From Planctomycetota bacterium (lineage in GTDB: Bacteria > Planctomycetota > SZUA-567), in NCBI GenBank assembly GCA_020860865.1, contig JAJBTL010000175.1, forward strand, positions 1-5,841: 5,841 nucleotides of DNA, in the 5' to 3' direction. Of this stretch, positions 1 through 5,043 are shown one piece after another; the stretch's first letter is position 1; the number at the start of each line of letters is the position of its first letter. Under the pieces are notes generated by a model, which made no database searches, had not been told where the DNA came from, and worked only from the letters and a program-made list of their open reading frames with translations. Made by a program: the position numbers and the translations under genes.

Positions 1-199
1 GCAGGGAGTCGAGGAAGGCAGCGAATTCCTTTTTGACGTCTTCAACCGTGGTTTCGGCAGGCTCGACCGCATCGACCGAAACGTCCACAGAGAACTGGAT
101 GCCGGCCGCCGTCGCGGTTGCGGTATTCCGGCCGGCTGAACCAGAGGATTGCAGGTAGCCCTGAAGAGTGGCGTAGTTGGTCATACTGTTTATGTTCAT
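1..199 (-). CDS. Unrecognised protein, N-terminal 66 residues (runs off left edge)
   Basis: I do not recognise this protein. The frame is open from an ATG at 199 to the window edge, giving 66 complete codons starting MNINSMTNYATLQGYLQSSG. A Shine-Dalgarno-like AAGGGA (205-210) lies 5 nt upstream of that ATG; a second in-frame ATG at 184 has no comparable site. The first ~32 residues are rich in Asn, Ser, Thr, Ala and Gly with no hydrophobic stretch, no cysteine and almost no charge, so there is no Sec signal peptide. From about residue 36 the sequence becomes acidic and ends in a segment that looks helical (VEDVKKEFAAFLDSL). A sigma-54-type promoter sits about 80 bp upstream. A polar, disordered, uncharged N-terminus resembles that of proteins exported by flagellar or type III machinery, but that is inference only. 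Being a real gene is likely; function is unknown. Confidence 0.7.
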   Translation of the reverse strand, partial: MNINSMTNYATLQGYLQSSGSAGRNTATATAAGIQFSVDVSVDAVEPAETTVEDVKKEFAAFLDSL

Positions 200-279
200 A
201 GCGGTCCCTTTTTATCCCGGTTGCTTGAAATCTAAGCGGTTCGCAAAAGATACGCGCCGCCGCATCTGTATTGTTGTTA

Positions 280-295
280 TGCAAGCGTTTTGCCA
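280..295 (-). promoter_or_regulatory. Sigma-54 (RpoN) -24/-12 promoter for the left-edge gene
   Basis: On the minus strand this reads TGGCAAAACGCTTGCA. Against the known sigma-54 consensus TGGCACG-N4-TTGCW it matches TGGCA and TTGCA completely, with the GG and GC dinucleotides at exactly the required spacing; only the C and G of the ACG differ. The predicted transcript start is near 269, giving a 5' leader of about 70 nt before the ATG at 199. No equally good sigma-70 promoter is visible in 200-467 on this strand. Confidence 0.65.
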
Positions 296-304
296 CCGGT
301 GGCA
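291..304. promoter_or_regulatory. Perfect 14-bp palindrome overlapping the -24 element
   Basis: TGCCACCGGTGGCA is a perfect 14-bp inverted repeat with no spacer. It shares five bases (291-295) with the -24 element of the sigma-54 promoter. A dimeric regulator bound here would occlude the polymerase, so a repressor site is a reasonable guess. No regulator is identified. Confidence 0.4.
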
Positions 305-388
305 GAAAGGGATGCCGGATTCGTTAACAATCTTGAACAAAACAGATTCAGGTCAAATTTTTATTTTTGTCCGCTCTTTTCGCTCAAG

Positions 389-438
389 TTCCGGGAAGTT
401 TTTGCCGGAAGATTTTTCACTCAACACTTCATTCCGGC
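389..438. promoter_or_regulatory. Cluster of TTCCGG/CCGGAA motifs, candidate activator sites
   Basis: Three motifs fall in 50 bp: TTCCGGGAA (389-397, palindromic around one G), GCCGGAA (404-410) and TTCCGGC (432-438). The last two form an inverted repeat with a 21-nt spacer. Relative to the start predicted for the sigma-54 promoter they lie at roughly -120 to -170, where enhancer-binding activators of sigma-54 usually bind. Short CCGG-containing motifs also arise by chance in GC-rich DNA, so this is tentative. Confidence 0.25.
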
Positions 439-460
439 ATTCTTTGACCCACGGAGTAAA

Positions 461-493
461 ACAATAAGGGACCGGCGTACTGTGCCGGTCCCT
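461..493 (-). terminator. Rho-independent terminator of gldA
   Basis: AGGGACCGGC (467-476) pairs perfectly with GCCGGTCCCT (484-493): a 10-bp stem with a 7-nt loop. On the minus strand it is followed directly by the T-rich run TATTGTTTT. It begins 34 nt past the gldA stop codon. The plus strand has only a short CTTTAG tail, so it mainly works on minus-strand transcripts. Confidence 0.85.
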
Positions 494-526
494 GCTTTAG
501 TCGCGCGACGGATTTACCGAACCATT

Positions 527-1681
527 TTATTGGTGGTGGTGATGGTCATGATTGTGATCGTCGCAATCGCAATCGCAGTGCTGGTGCATGCTGGCCTTGA
601 CCTGGCGTCCGTACTGGTCGGCGGCGATGAGAGCGGCGAGGTGATCCTCCGGGCTGTATTTAATCGGTTCCCAATGGGTGCATTCGTATGCCAGGTTCAT
701 GCGGTTGATGGCAATCATGAGGTGTTCGCGCGAGGTATCGACGATGTTCAGGTCCTCGAGGCACAACGGAAGCCTGGTGGCGGCGTGGAACTCGTAGATG
801 GTGTCGATGAACTCTGTCGGTTTCTGGGTGAGGAACAGGGACGCGAGGATCCCCAGGGCCACCTTTTCGCCGTGGAGGAAGTGGTGCGTCTCCGGCAGTT
901 CGGCCAGGCCCTGGTGGTAGCCGTGGGCAACGCCGCGGCCGCCCGATTCGAAGCCGACGGTGCTCATAAGGGTGCAGGCTTCGACCACGTCCTCGAGTTG
1001 CGGGGTGACAATGCCGAGATCGCAGTGATCGACAGCGACGGCGCCGGATTCCATGAGGACGTCGTAGCACAGTTCCGCCACCTTGTAGGCGGTACGGGTA
1101 CCGGAATACCCGGTGAAATTGGTGTGGCGGGTCACCATGCAGGACTCGGCCTCCAGCCAGGTGGCGAGGGCGTCGGCGATGCCGCTCGACAGGTAGCGGG
1201 TCGGCGCGCCGGCGATGATGGCGGTGTCGACCAGGACGATGTCCGGGTTGAACAGGCCGTGAATGTCCCGGTTGACGGTATGGTCTTCGTTGTAGACGAC
1301 GGCGTTTTTGCTGCACGGCGCATCCGAAGCGCAGATGGTCGGGACGACGACAACCTTGGCGGGATAAAAATAGGCGGCGCCCTTGGCGGTGTCGATGGCT
1401 TTGCCGCCGCCGACGCCGATGATGATTTCGCAGTTGTTATTCTTCGCTTCGGCCGCCGCCGCCTGCATCGCCGCTTCGGTGGATTCACCGGCGAAATCGA
1501 CATAGACGAGGTTGATATGGCCTTTGACCGCCTCCTCTATCTTCGGTTTCATCATATCGGCAATGCCCGGATCGATGACGGCCAGGGCGGTCTTGCCAAG
1601 CGGTTTCAGGTGGGCGCCGAGTTCGTTGATGGCGCCGGCACCCTGGATATAACGGTGTGGGAAGATGGCGCTCCGAATCAT
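527..1681 (-). CDS. gldA: NAD-dependent glycerol dehydrogenase with His/Cys/Asp-rich C-terminal tail
   Basis: A 384-residue member of the GldA branch of the iron/zinc-dependent alcohol dehydrogenases, cytoplasmic, interconverting glycerol and dihydroxyacetone with NAD. The nucleotide-binding GGGK motif is at 91-94 within GVGGGKAIDTAKG, and Asp120 in ASDAP matches the glycerol-contacting Asp. The metal ligands Asp170 (SSGIADALATW), His253 (VAHGYH) and His270 (HGEKVALG) are all present, with the 17-residue His-His spacing of E. coli GldA. The start at 1681 has a strong AAAGGAGA (1687-1694) about 6 nt upstream; the frame stays open upstream to an ATG at 1858, but that extension has no family similarity and crosses a hairpin. 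Typical members have about 367-370 residues; the excess is a tail, HQHCDCDCDDHNHDHHHHQ (366-384), suited to metal binding. Family identity is very secure; a related polyol or 1,2-diol substrate cannot be excluded. It may serve the adjacent ABC importer. Confidence 0.93.
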   Translation of the reverse strand: MIRSAIFPHRYIQGAGAINELGAHLKPLGKTALAVIDPGIADMMKPKIEEAVKGHINLVYVDFAGESTEAAMQAAAAEAKNNNCEIIIGVGGGKAIDTAKGAAYFYPAKVVVVPTICASDAPCSKNAVVYNEDHTVNRDIHGLFNPDIVLVDTAIIAGAPTRYLSSGIADALATWLEAESCMVTRHTNFTGYSGTRTAYKVAELCYDVLMESGAVAVDHCDLGIVTPQLEDVVEACTLMSTVGFESGGRGVAHGYHQGLAELPETHHFLHGEKVALGILASLFLTQKPTEFIDTIYEFHAATRLPLCLEDLNIVDTSREHLMIAINRMNLAYECTHWEPIKYSPEDHLAALIAADQYGRQVKASMHQHCDCDCDDHNHDHHHHQ

Positions 1682-1686
1682 GTGTA

Positions 1687-1694
1687 TCTCCTTT
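1687..1694 (-). promoter_or_regulatory. Ribosome binding site fixing the gldA start
   Basis: AAAGGAGA on the minus strand, about 6 nt from the ATG at 1681. It is near-consensus and decides the start against the longer open frame reaching back to 1858. Confidence 0.85.
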
Positions 1695-1702
1695 CGCTGT
1701 GG

Positions 1703-1751
1703 CGGAACAGTGACGGCACCGGCGCCACTCGCCGGCCGCCGTCCCGTTCCG
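1703..1751 (-). promoter_or_regulatory. Long three-block stem-loop in the gldA leader
   Basis: Three nested 6-bp blocks pair perfectly: CGGAAC (1703-1708) with GTTCCG (1746-1751), GACGGC (1712-1717) with GCCGTC (1738-1743), and CCGGCG (1719-1724) with CGCCGG (1730-1735). They are separated by internal loops of one to three bases and closed by a 5-nt loop, giving 18 base pairs in 49 nt. The structure ends 8 nt upstream of the gldA Shine-Dalgarno sequence. No T-run follows, so it is not an intrinsic terminator; a leader RNA controlling translation or stability, or an mRNA 5' protective structure, fits better. Confidence 0.6.
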
Positions 1752-1755
1752 GAAA

Positions 1756-1768
1756 ATGTTCTTAACAT
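1756..1768. promoter_or_regulatory. ATGTT-CTT-AACAT inverted repeat, possible operator
   Basis: Five-base arms flank a 3-bp centre in an AT-rich pocket between the upstream hairpin (1785-1809) and the leader stem-loop (1703-1751), where a gldA promoter would have to lie. The same pocket is bracketed by two direct copies of CCGGAAAA (1749-1756 and 1777-1784) 28 bp apart. No good -35/-10 pair is visible. Weak support. Confidence 0.25.
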
Positions 1769-1780
1769 CCATGGTACCGG

Positions 1781-1816
1781 AAAACCGCCGCGGGACAACG
1801 CCGCGGCGGAGTTTTT
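1781..1816. terminator. GC-rich bidirectional hairpin terminator after the binding-protein gene
   Basis: CCGCCGCGG (1785-1793) pairs perfectly with CCGCGGCGG (1801-1809) around a 7-nt loop. On the minus strand it is followed by TTTT and lies 113 nt past the binding-protein stop codon; on the plus strand it is followed by AG then TTTTTATT. Both directions could terminate. The short minus-strand T-run leaves room for read-through into gldA. Confidence 0.65.
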
Positions 1817-1882
1817 ATTCCAAACCTCACGCCGGTCCGTCTGCCCGTATCGGGGCAAACAAACCGGCTGACGAGGCGTTCC

Positions 1883-1904
1883 CCTGCGTATGCGGGTTTT
1901 TCAT
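1883..1904 (+). terminator. Small plus-strand terminator-like hairpin
   Basis: CCTGC (1883-1887) pairs with GCGGG (1892-1896), with one T-G wobble and a GTAT loop, followed directly by TTTTTCATTT on the plus strand. On the minus strand the wobble becomes a C-A mismatch and no T-run follows. No plus-strand gene ends here, so its role could be to stop antisense transcription before it enters the binding-protein gene. Confidence 0.3.
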
Positions 1905-1921
1905 TTGGTTGACTGGGTCGG

Positions 1922-2953
1922 TTAAAAACCGAACTCGTAGCGTTCGTCGACATTTTCCTTGGTCACGGCGACGGCTTCCGTCAGGGTGATCCGGGGGTAA
2001 CTGTAAGGGTCTTTGCCTTCATCGATGATTTCCGAGGCGATTTCGACGCCCTTGGCGGCGATGAGATACGGGCTGTTTTCGCCGGTGGCGAAATACTTGC
2101 CTTCCCGGATAAGGTCGTAGGCGGCCTTGGCGCCGTCGGCGGCGGCGACGATGTCGACGCCTTCGATGCCGGCGTTCTGGAGCGCGGTCATGGCGCCGAA
2201 GAGCATCTGGTCGTTTTCGCCGAGAACGCAGGTCAGGTCCATGTTGGCGGTAATAAGGTCCTCGGCCGCGACCAGCCCGCCCTCTTCCGACCACAGGCCC
2301 CAGCCCTGCCCGGCGACGGTGAATTTGGCGTCGTCTACAGAAGCGCGGCCACGGGCGGCGAGCCGGTTTTCGAAGTCATAGGCCATTTTCCACGCCTCTT
2401 CCTCAGAGATACCAAGACGGCTTTCGAGAATGCCGCAGAACAGGCCGGTGCGGCGCTCGAACCCGCCGACCTCGCCCTTGCCGCCGGAGAGCATGATGGC
2501 CTTGATGGGCGTGTCCTTGCCGACATGTTCGGCGTAGGTGATGCCGACGAGGCGGCCGTTCTGTTTATTGTTCGAGTAGACGGTGGTGACGTCCTTGGCG
2601 CCTTCGCCGATACCGGAGTCGAGGTTGATGACGGGGATGCCGGCTTCGGCGGCGTTGTTGATGACCGGCACGGCGGAATCGGGCATGCAGCAGTCGAGGA
2701 AGAGGAGTCGGACGCCCATGGAGATGAAGGCGTCGACATTCTGGGCTTCTTTTTCCGTGTCGTTGTTCGAGTCGAGGACGCTGCAGGTCCAGCCTTTCTC
2801 CTCGCACAGCTGCTTGACCGATTCGGCGAGGACAACGTAGTACGGGGAATCCTGGGTGCGGATGACAAAGCCGACCCGTTCGCCGGCCCGGGCCGGAACC
2901 AACGCGGACAGGCCAAGCACCAGGCAGCGTAGGAGCGCGAGACATTTTTTCAT
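1922..2953 (-). CDS. Periplasmic sugar-type ABC substrate-binding protein
   Basis: A 343-residue protein of the Peripla_BP_4 / RbsB-like family that binds a sugar or polyol and delivers it to a CUT2-class importer. Residues 1-23 form a Sec signal peptide (Lys-rich start, hydrophobic core, cleavage after PARA) without a lipobox, so the mature protein should be free in a periplasm. The first lobe holds GFVIRTQDSPYY (28-39) and the strand-helix VPVINNAAEAGIPVINLDSG (95-114). The second lobe holds the GEND motif (245-248), followed by QMLFGAMTALQNAG, and AADG (271-274), the usual ligand-contacting loops. Six cysteines remain after cleavage (50, 57, 88, 89, 173, 242), many for this family. GGAGGA (2961-2966) sits 7 nt before the ATG. 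It is divergent from the ATPase/permease genes encoding the rest of the transporter, and gldA lies downstream on the same strand. The exact ligand cannot be told. Confidence 0.9.
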   Translation of the reverse strand: MKKCLALLRCLVLGLSALVPARAGERVGFVIRTQDSPYYVVLAESVKQLCEEKGWTCSVLDSNNDTEKEAQNVDAFISMGVRLLFLDCCMPDSAVPVINNAAEAGIPVINLDSGIGEGAKDVTTVYSNNKQNGRLVGITYAEHVGKDTPIKAIMLSGGKGEVGGFERRTGLFCGILESRLGISEEEAWKMAYDFENRLAARGRASVDDAKFTVAGQGWGLWSEEGGLVAAEDLITANMDLTCVLGENDQMLFGAMTALQNAGIEGVDIVAAADGAKAAYDLIREGKYFATGENSPYLIAAKGVEIASEIIDEGKDPYSYPRITLTEAVAVTKENVDERYEFGF

Positions 2954-3102
2954 AACACAATCCTCCGTTGGGTAGCAACTGAACTCGGGATGAAAATCGA
3001 AACTGAGCTTTTCGTATGGACGGTACGCATGCGCGATTGAATATGAAGAGGTTATTTACAGGAGCGGCGGTGATGAAAGGCGTTCAGCAGCAATGTATTC
3101 TC

Positions 3103-3131
3103 AGCATACGCGCTGATCAGGTGATTGTCAA
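3103..3131 (-). promoter_or_regulatory. Sigma-70 promoter for the binding-protein gene
   Basis: On the minus strand, TTGACA (3131-3126) is followed after 17 bp by TATGCT (3108-3103): a perfect -35, a 4/6 -10 and ideal spacing. Predicted start near 3096, giving a leader of about 140 nt before the ATG at 2953. Confidence 0.6.
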
Positions 3132-3145
3132 CAGAAATTGACAAT
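3124..3145. promoter_or_regulatory. ATTGTCAA-N6-TTGACAAT inverted repeat (shared operator / paired -35 boxes)
   Basis: Arms ATTGTCAA (3124-3131) and TTGACAAT (3138-3145) are exact inverse complements around CAGAAA. Each arm contains one TTGACA hexamer, one facing each gene, so a dimeric regulator bound here would control both transcription units at once. Confidence 0.55.
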
Positions 3146-3167
3146 AAAAAATTGTTTTTAACATTAT
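3138..3167 (+). promoter_or_regulatory. Sigma-70 promoter candidate for the ATPase-permease operon
   Basis: TTGACA (3138-3143) is followed after 18 bp by CATTAT (3162-3167), a 4/6 match to TATAAT, within a run of A and T. The leader to the ATG at 3546 would be about 370 nt, which is long, so a second promoter nearer the gene is possible; TATGAT at 3309-3314 is a decent -10 but lacks a good -35. Confidence 0.45.
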
Positions 3168-3247
3168 TCTTGATAATATTCCGCAACAAATGCCGCCCTT
3201 CCAAAGGAATGCGATGCCGGGAGACGCTCGAAGCAACTTGGTAAAGC

Positions 3248-3414
3248 TGCGTAAAAACAGGTTTTTCTGCACGACTGCAGCGCTAACCCATGCTTCCTCT
3301 TAATGCTTTATGATATCTGGAGTGCGAAAAATCCGCAATTACCGAGTCCGAAAGAGGACGTGATGCGAAAAATCGTGGATAAAAACTTGATCAAGGAGGG
3401 ACATGCGATAAAAT
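3248..3414 (+). repeat. Spaced TGCGnAAAA-type repeats
   Basis: TGCGAAAAATC occurs exactly at 3323-3333 and again at 3364-3374. A degenerate copy, TGCGATAAAAT, is at 3404-3414 and another, TGCGTAAAAAC, at 3248-3258. The last three start 41 and 40 bp apart, close to four helical turns, so bound proteins would sit on about the same face of the DNA. All copies have the same orientation and lie between the putative promoter and the ATPase gene. No matching regulator is known to me. Confidence 0.4.
3393..3411 (+). other. Strong ribosome binding site followed by a two-codon ORF (ATG CGA TAA)
   Basis: AAGGAGG (3393-3399) is a full-strength Shine-Dalgarno sequence with an ATG (3403) only 3 nt further on, but the reading frame is ATG CGA TAA. 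The site begins inside the 10-bp palindrome CTTGATCAAG (3386-3395). No longer frame can use it, and the ATPase start is 135 nt further on. It may be a regulatory minigene, the remnant of a lost gene, or chance. Confidence 0.3.
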
Positions 3415-3545
3415 AACAATTATTGAGAATAAATGACAATTCCAATTTCGGCGAATTCAGTTCTTCCAGGTCGGATTTCCGCCATTCGAATAGTCATCGC
3501 CACCACGCAAATTTCCCCACTTGCCATCGGATGTACGAGGCCACA

Positions 3546-5042
3546 ATGGACGAACCATATATTCTGGAAATGAGGAACATTTCAAAACGCTTTGGCGGCG
3601 TCCAGGCGCTCGACACTGTCAGCCTGGCCGTGCGGCCGGGAGAGGTTCGCGCCCTCATGGGCGAAAACGGCGCCGGAAAATCGACCTTGATGAAAATCCT
3701 CGCCGGCGCCTATCCAAAGGACGACGGCGACATTTTCATCCACGGGGAAAAACGCCGCATCGATTCGCCGAAGGCCGCCATCGACCTCGGCGTCTCCGTT
3801 ATCTACCAGGAATTCATGCTGGCGAAGCACCTGTCAGTGGCGGAAAACATCTTCATTGACCGCATGGCCGGCGGCAACTTCTTTATAAACTGGGCCAAAC
3901 TGTACGAACAGGCCCGCGAACAACTGGACCGCCTCGGCTTTGGTGAAATCGATCCGTCGACGCCGGTCGGCAACCTTAGTATCGCCTACCAGCAGGTTGT
4001 CGAAATCTGCAAGTGCCTGACGCGGAACTCGCGCATCCTCGTCCTGGACGAACAACCGACCGCCGTCCTCACTTTTTCAGAGATCCGGAAGCTTTTCGGC
4101 ATTATCGACAATCTGCGGCGGAGCGGCGTCGCCATCATCTATATCTCGCACCGCCTCGAGGAAATTTTTGAAATTGCCGATTCCATCACCGTCCTGAAAG
4201 ACGGCCATTATGTCGACACCGTCCGCACCGCCGACACGAACAAGAACGAACTCGTCACCATGATGGTCGGGCGCGAAATGAACCAGCTTTTCCCCGAGCG
4301 CCATGCCACCATCGGGGATGTCGTCCTCACGGTGGAAAACCTCAATGCCGGGCCGATGGTCAGGGATGTCGCTTTTTCCGTGCGGAGCGGCGAAGTCCTC
4401 GGGTTCAGCGGCCTGGTCGGCGCCGGCCGGAGCGAGACGATGCGGGCCATCTTCGGGGCGGACCGGAAGGAAAGCGGCACCGTTACCCTGGACGGCGAAC
4501 CGGCCAACTTCAAGAGTGCCCGCCAGGCCGTTCGGGGTGGCCTCGGCATGCTCCCGGAGGACAGGAAAAATAGCGGCCTTCTCCTGAAGCAAAGCATCCG
4601 CGTCAACACCACCCTGGCCGCCGCCAAAAAGGTCTCGCGGCGTGGTTTTATCAACCACCAGTCGGAGCGGAAATATGTCGAAGAGGTGCTCGCCACCCTA
4701 CGGGCCAAGTACGGCGACATGGACGACAACGCGGACAGCCTCAGTGGCGGCAACCAGCAAAAGATCGCCCTGGCGAAATGGATCATGGTCGGAAGCAAGG
4801 TGCTTGTTCTCGATGAACCGTCCAGGGGCGTCGACGTCGGCGCCAAGATGGAAATTTACCGCATCATCAACGGCCTGGCCGAGCGCGGCGTCGCCATCAT
4901 TTTTATCTCGTCCGAAATGACGGAGATCATCGGGATGTGCGACCGGGTCGTCGTTATGCGGAGCGGCGGCATCGCCGGCGAACTGGCCGGGGACGACATC
5001 ACCGAGACGAACCTTATTAAACTTTCCATGGGAGTGGCGTAA
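3546..5042 (+). CDS. Sugar-type ABC importer ATPase (RbsA/MglA-like, two nucleotide-binding domains)
   Basis: A 498-residue cytoplasmic ATPase with two fused ABC domains, the normal size and layout for RbsA/MglA/XylG proteins. Domain 1 has Walker A GENGAGKST (39-47), Q-loop Gln88 (VIYQE), signature LSIAYQQ (144-150), Walker B ILVLDE (164-169) and switch His202 (ISHRLEE). Domain 2 is the usual degenerate partner: Walker A replaced by GLVGAGRSE (289-297, Lys to Arg), the family motif LPEDRK (336-341), signature LSGGNQQK (399-406), Walker B VLVLDEPSRGVDVG (419-432) and Ser in place of the switch His (ISSEMTE). Oddly, domain 1 reads LDEQPTAVLT where the family has LDEPTA.LT: Gln170 is inserted right after catalytic Glu169. 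ATG 3546 is chosen for GAGG 5 nt upstream; in-frame TTG 3423 and ATG 3531 add low-complexity sequence with no close ribosome site. Followed 1 nt later by the permease gene. Confidence 0.93.
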   Translation: MDEPYILEMRNISKRFGGVQALDTVSLAVRPGEVRALMGENGAGKSTLMKILAGAYPKDDGDIFIHGEKRRIDSPKAAIDLGVSVIYQEFMLAKHLSVAENIFIDRMAGGNFFINWAKLYEQAREQLDRLGFGEIDPSTPVGNLSIAYQQVVEICKCLTRNSRILVLDEQPTAVLTFSEIRKLFGIIDNLRRSGVAIIYISHRLEEIFEIADSITVLKDGHYVDTVRTADTNKNELVTMMVGREMNQLFPERHATIGDVVLTVENLNAGPMVRDVAFSVRSGEVLGFSGLVGAGRSETMRAIFGADRKESGTVTLDGEPANFKSARQAVRGGLGMLPEDRKNSGLLLKQSIRVNTTLAAAKKVSRRGFINHQSERKYVEEVLATLRAKYGDMDDNADSLSGGNQQKIALAKWIMVGSKVLVLDEPSRGVDVGAKMEIYRIINGLAERGVAIIFISSEMTEIIGMCDRVVVMRSGGIAGELAGDDITETNLIKLSMGVA

Positions 5043-5043
5043 T

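Larger units (their letters stand above)
2954..3545. other. 592-bp divergent control region, no protein gene seen
   Basis: This AT-richer stretch separates the binding-protein gene (minus) from the ATPase gene (plus). It holds two back-to-back promoters in one inverted repeat (3103-3167), repeated TGCGnAAAA-type motifs (3248-3414), a strong but seemingly idle ribosome binding site (3393-3399) and small palindromes, for example CTGATCAG (3113-3120), CGCATGCG (3026-3033) and ATTAT-N5-ATAAT (3163-3177). I see no tRNA, recognisable riboswitch, insertion element or credible small gene. Confidence 0.6.

Noticed and set aside
290..1765. 491-codon plus-strand open frame opposite gldA
   Set aside because: It is the antisense shadow of a well-conserved glycerol dehydrogenase in GC-rich DNA. 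It has no family similarity, no ribosome binding site and an implausible composition, and it crosses the gldA terminator and leader hairpins.
1682..1858. 59-residue N-terminal extension of gldA from ATG 1858
   Set aside because: The frame is open, but the extension crosses the 1785-1809 hairpin and the leader stem-loop and resembles nothing in the family. The ATG at 1681 has a near-perfect ribosome binding site and gives the normal GldA N-terminus.
2525..2932. Plus-strand open frames opposite the binding-protein gene
   Set aside because: Antisense shadows of a conserved secreted binding protein; no ribosome binding sites or family features.
3074..3086. TGAAAGGCGTTCA as a catabolite-repression (cre) or LacI-type operator
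   Set aside because: It has TGAA/TTCA arms near the minus-strand start, but is one base shorter than the cre consensus and lacks the central CG in the right register. No CcpA/LacI regulator is visible in the window.
3246..3281. Possible riboswitch or small RNA around the AAAAA-CAGG-TTTTT hairpin
   Set aside because: The inner stem is only five A-T pairs and the outer GCTGC/GCAGC stem is short; no known riboswitch core is recognisable.
3423..3545. 41-residue N-terminal extension of the ATPase from TTG 3423 (or 5 residues from ATG 3531)
   Set aside because: It is rich in Ser, His, Asn and Arg with no family similarity and no close ribosome binding site. ATG 3546 gives the standard family length with GAGG at a good distance.
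3433..3573. 46-codon plus-strand ORF just upstream of and overlapping the ATPase start
   Set aside because: No ribosome binding site at its ATG (the strong AAGGAGG is about 33 nt upstream), no recognisable protein features, and it runs into the ATPase gene out of frame.
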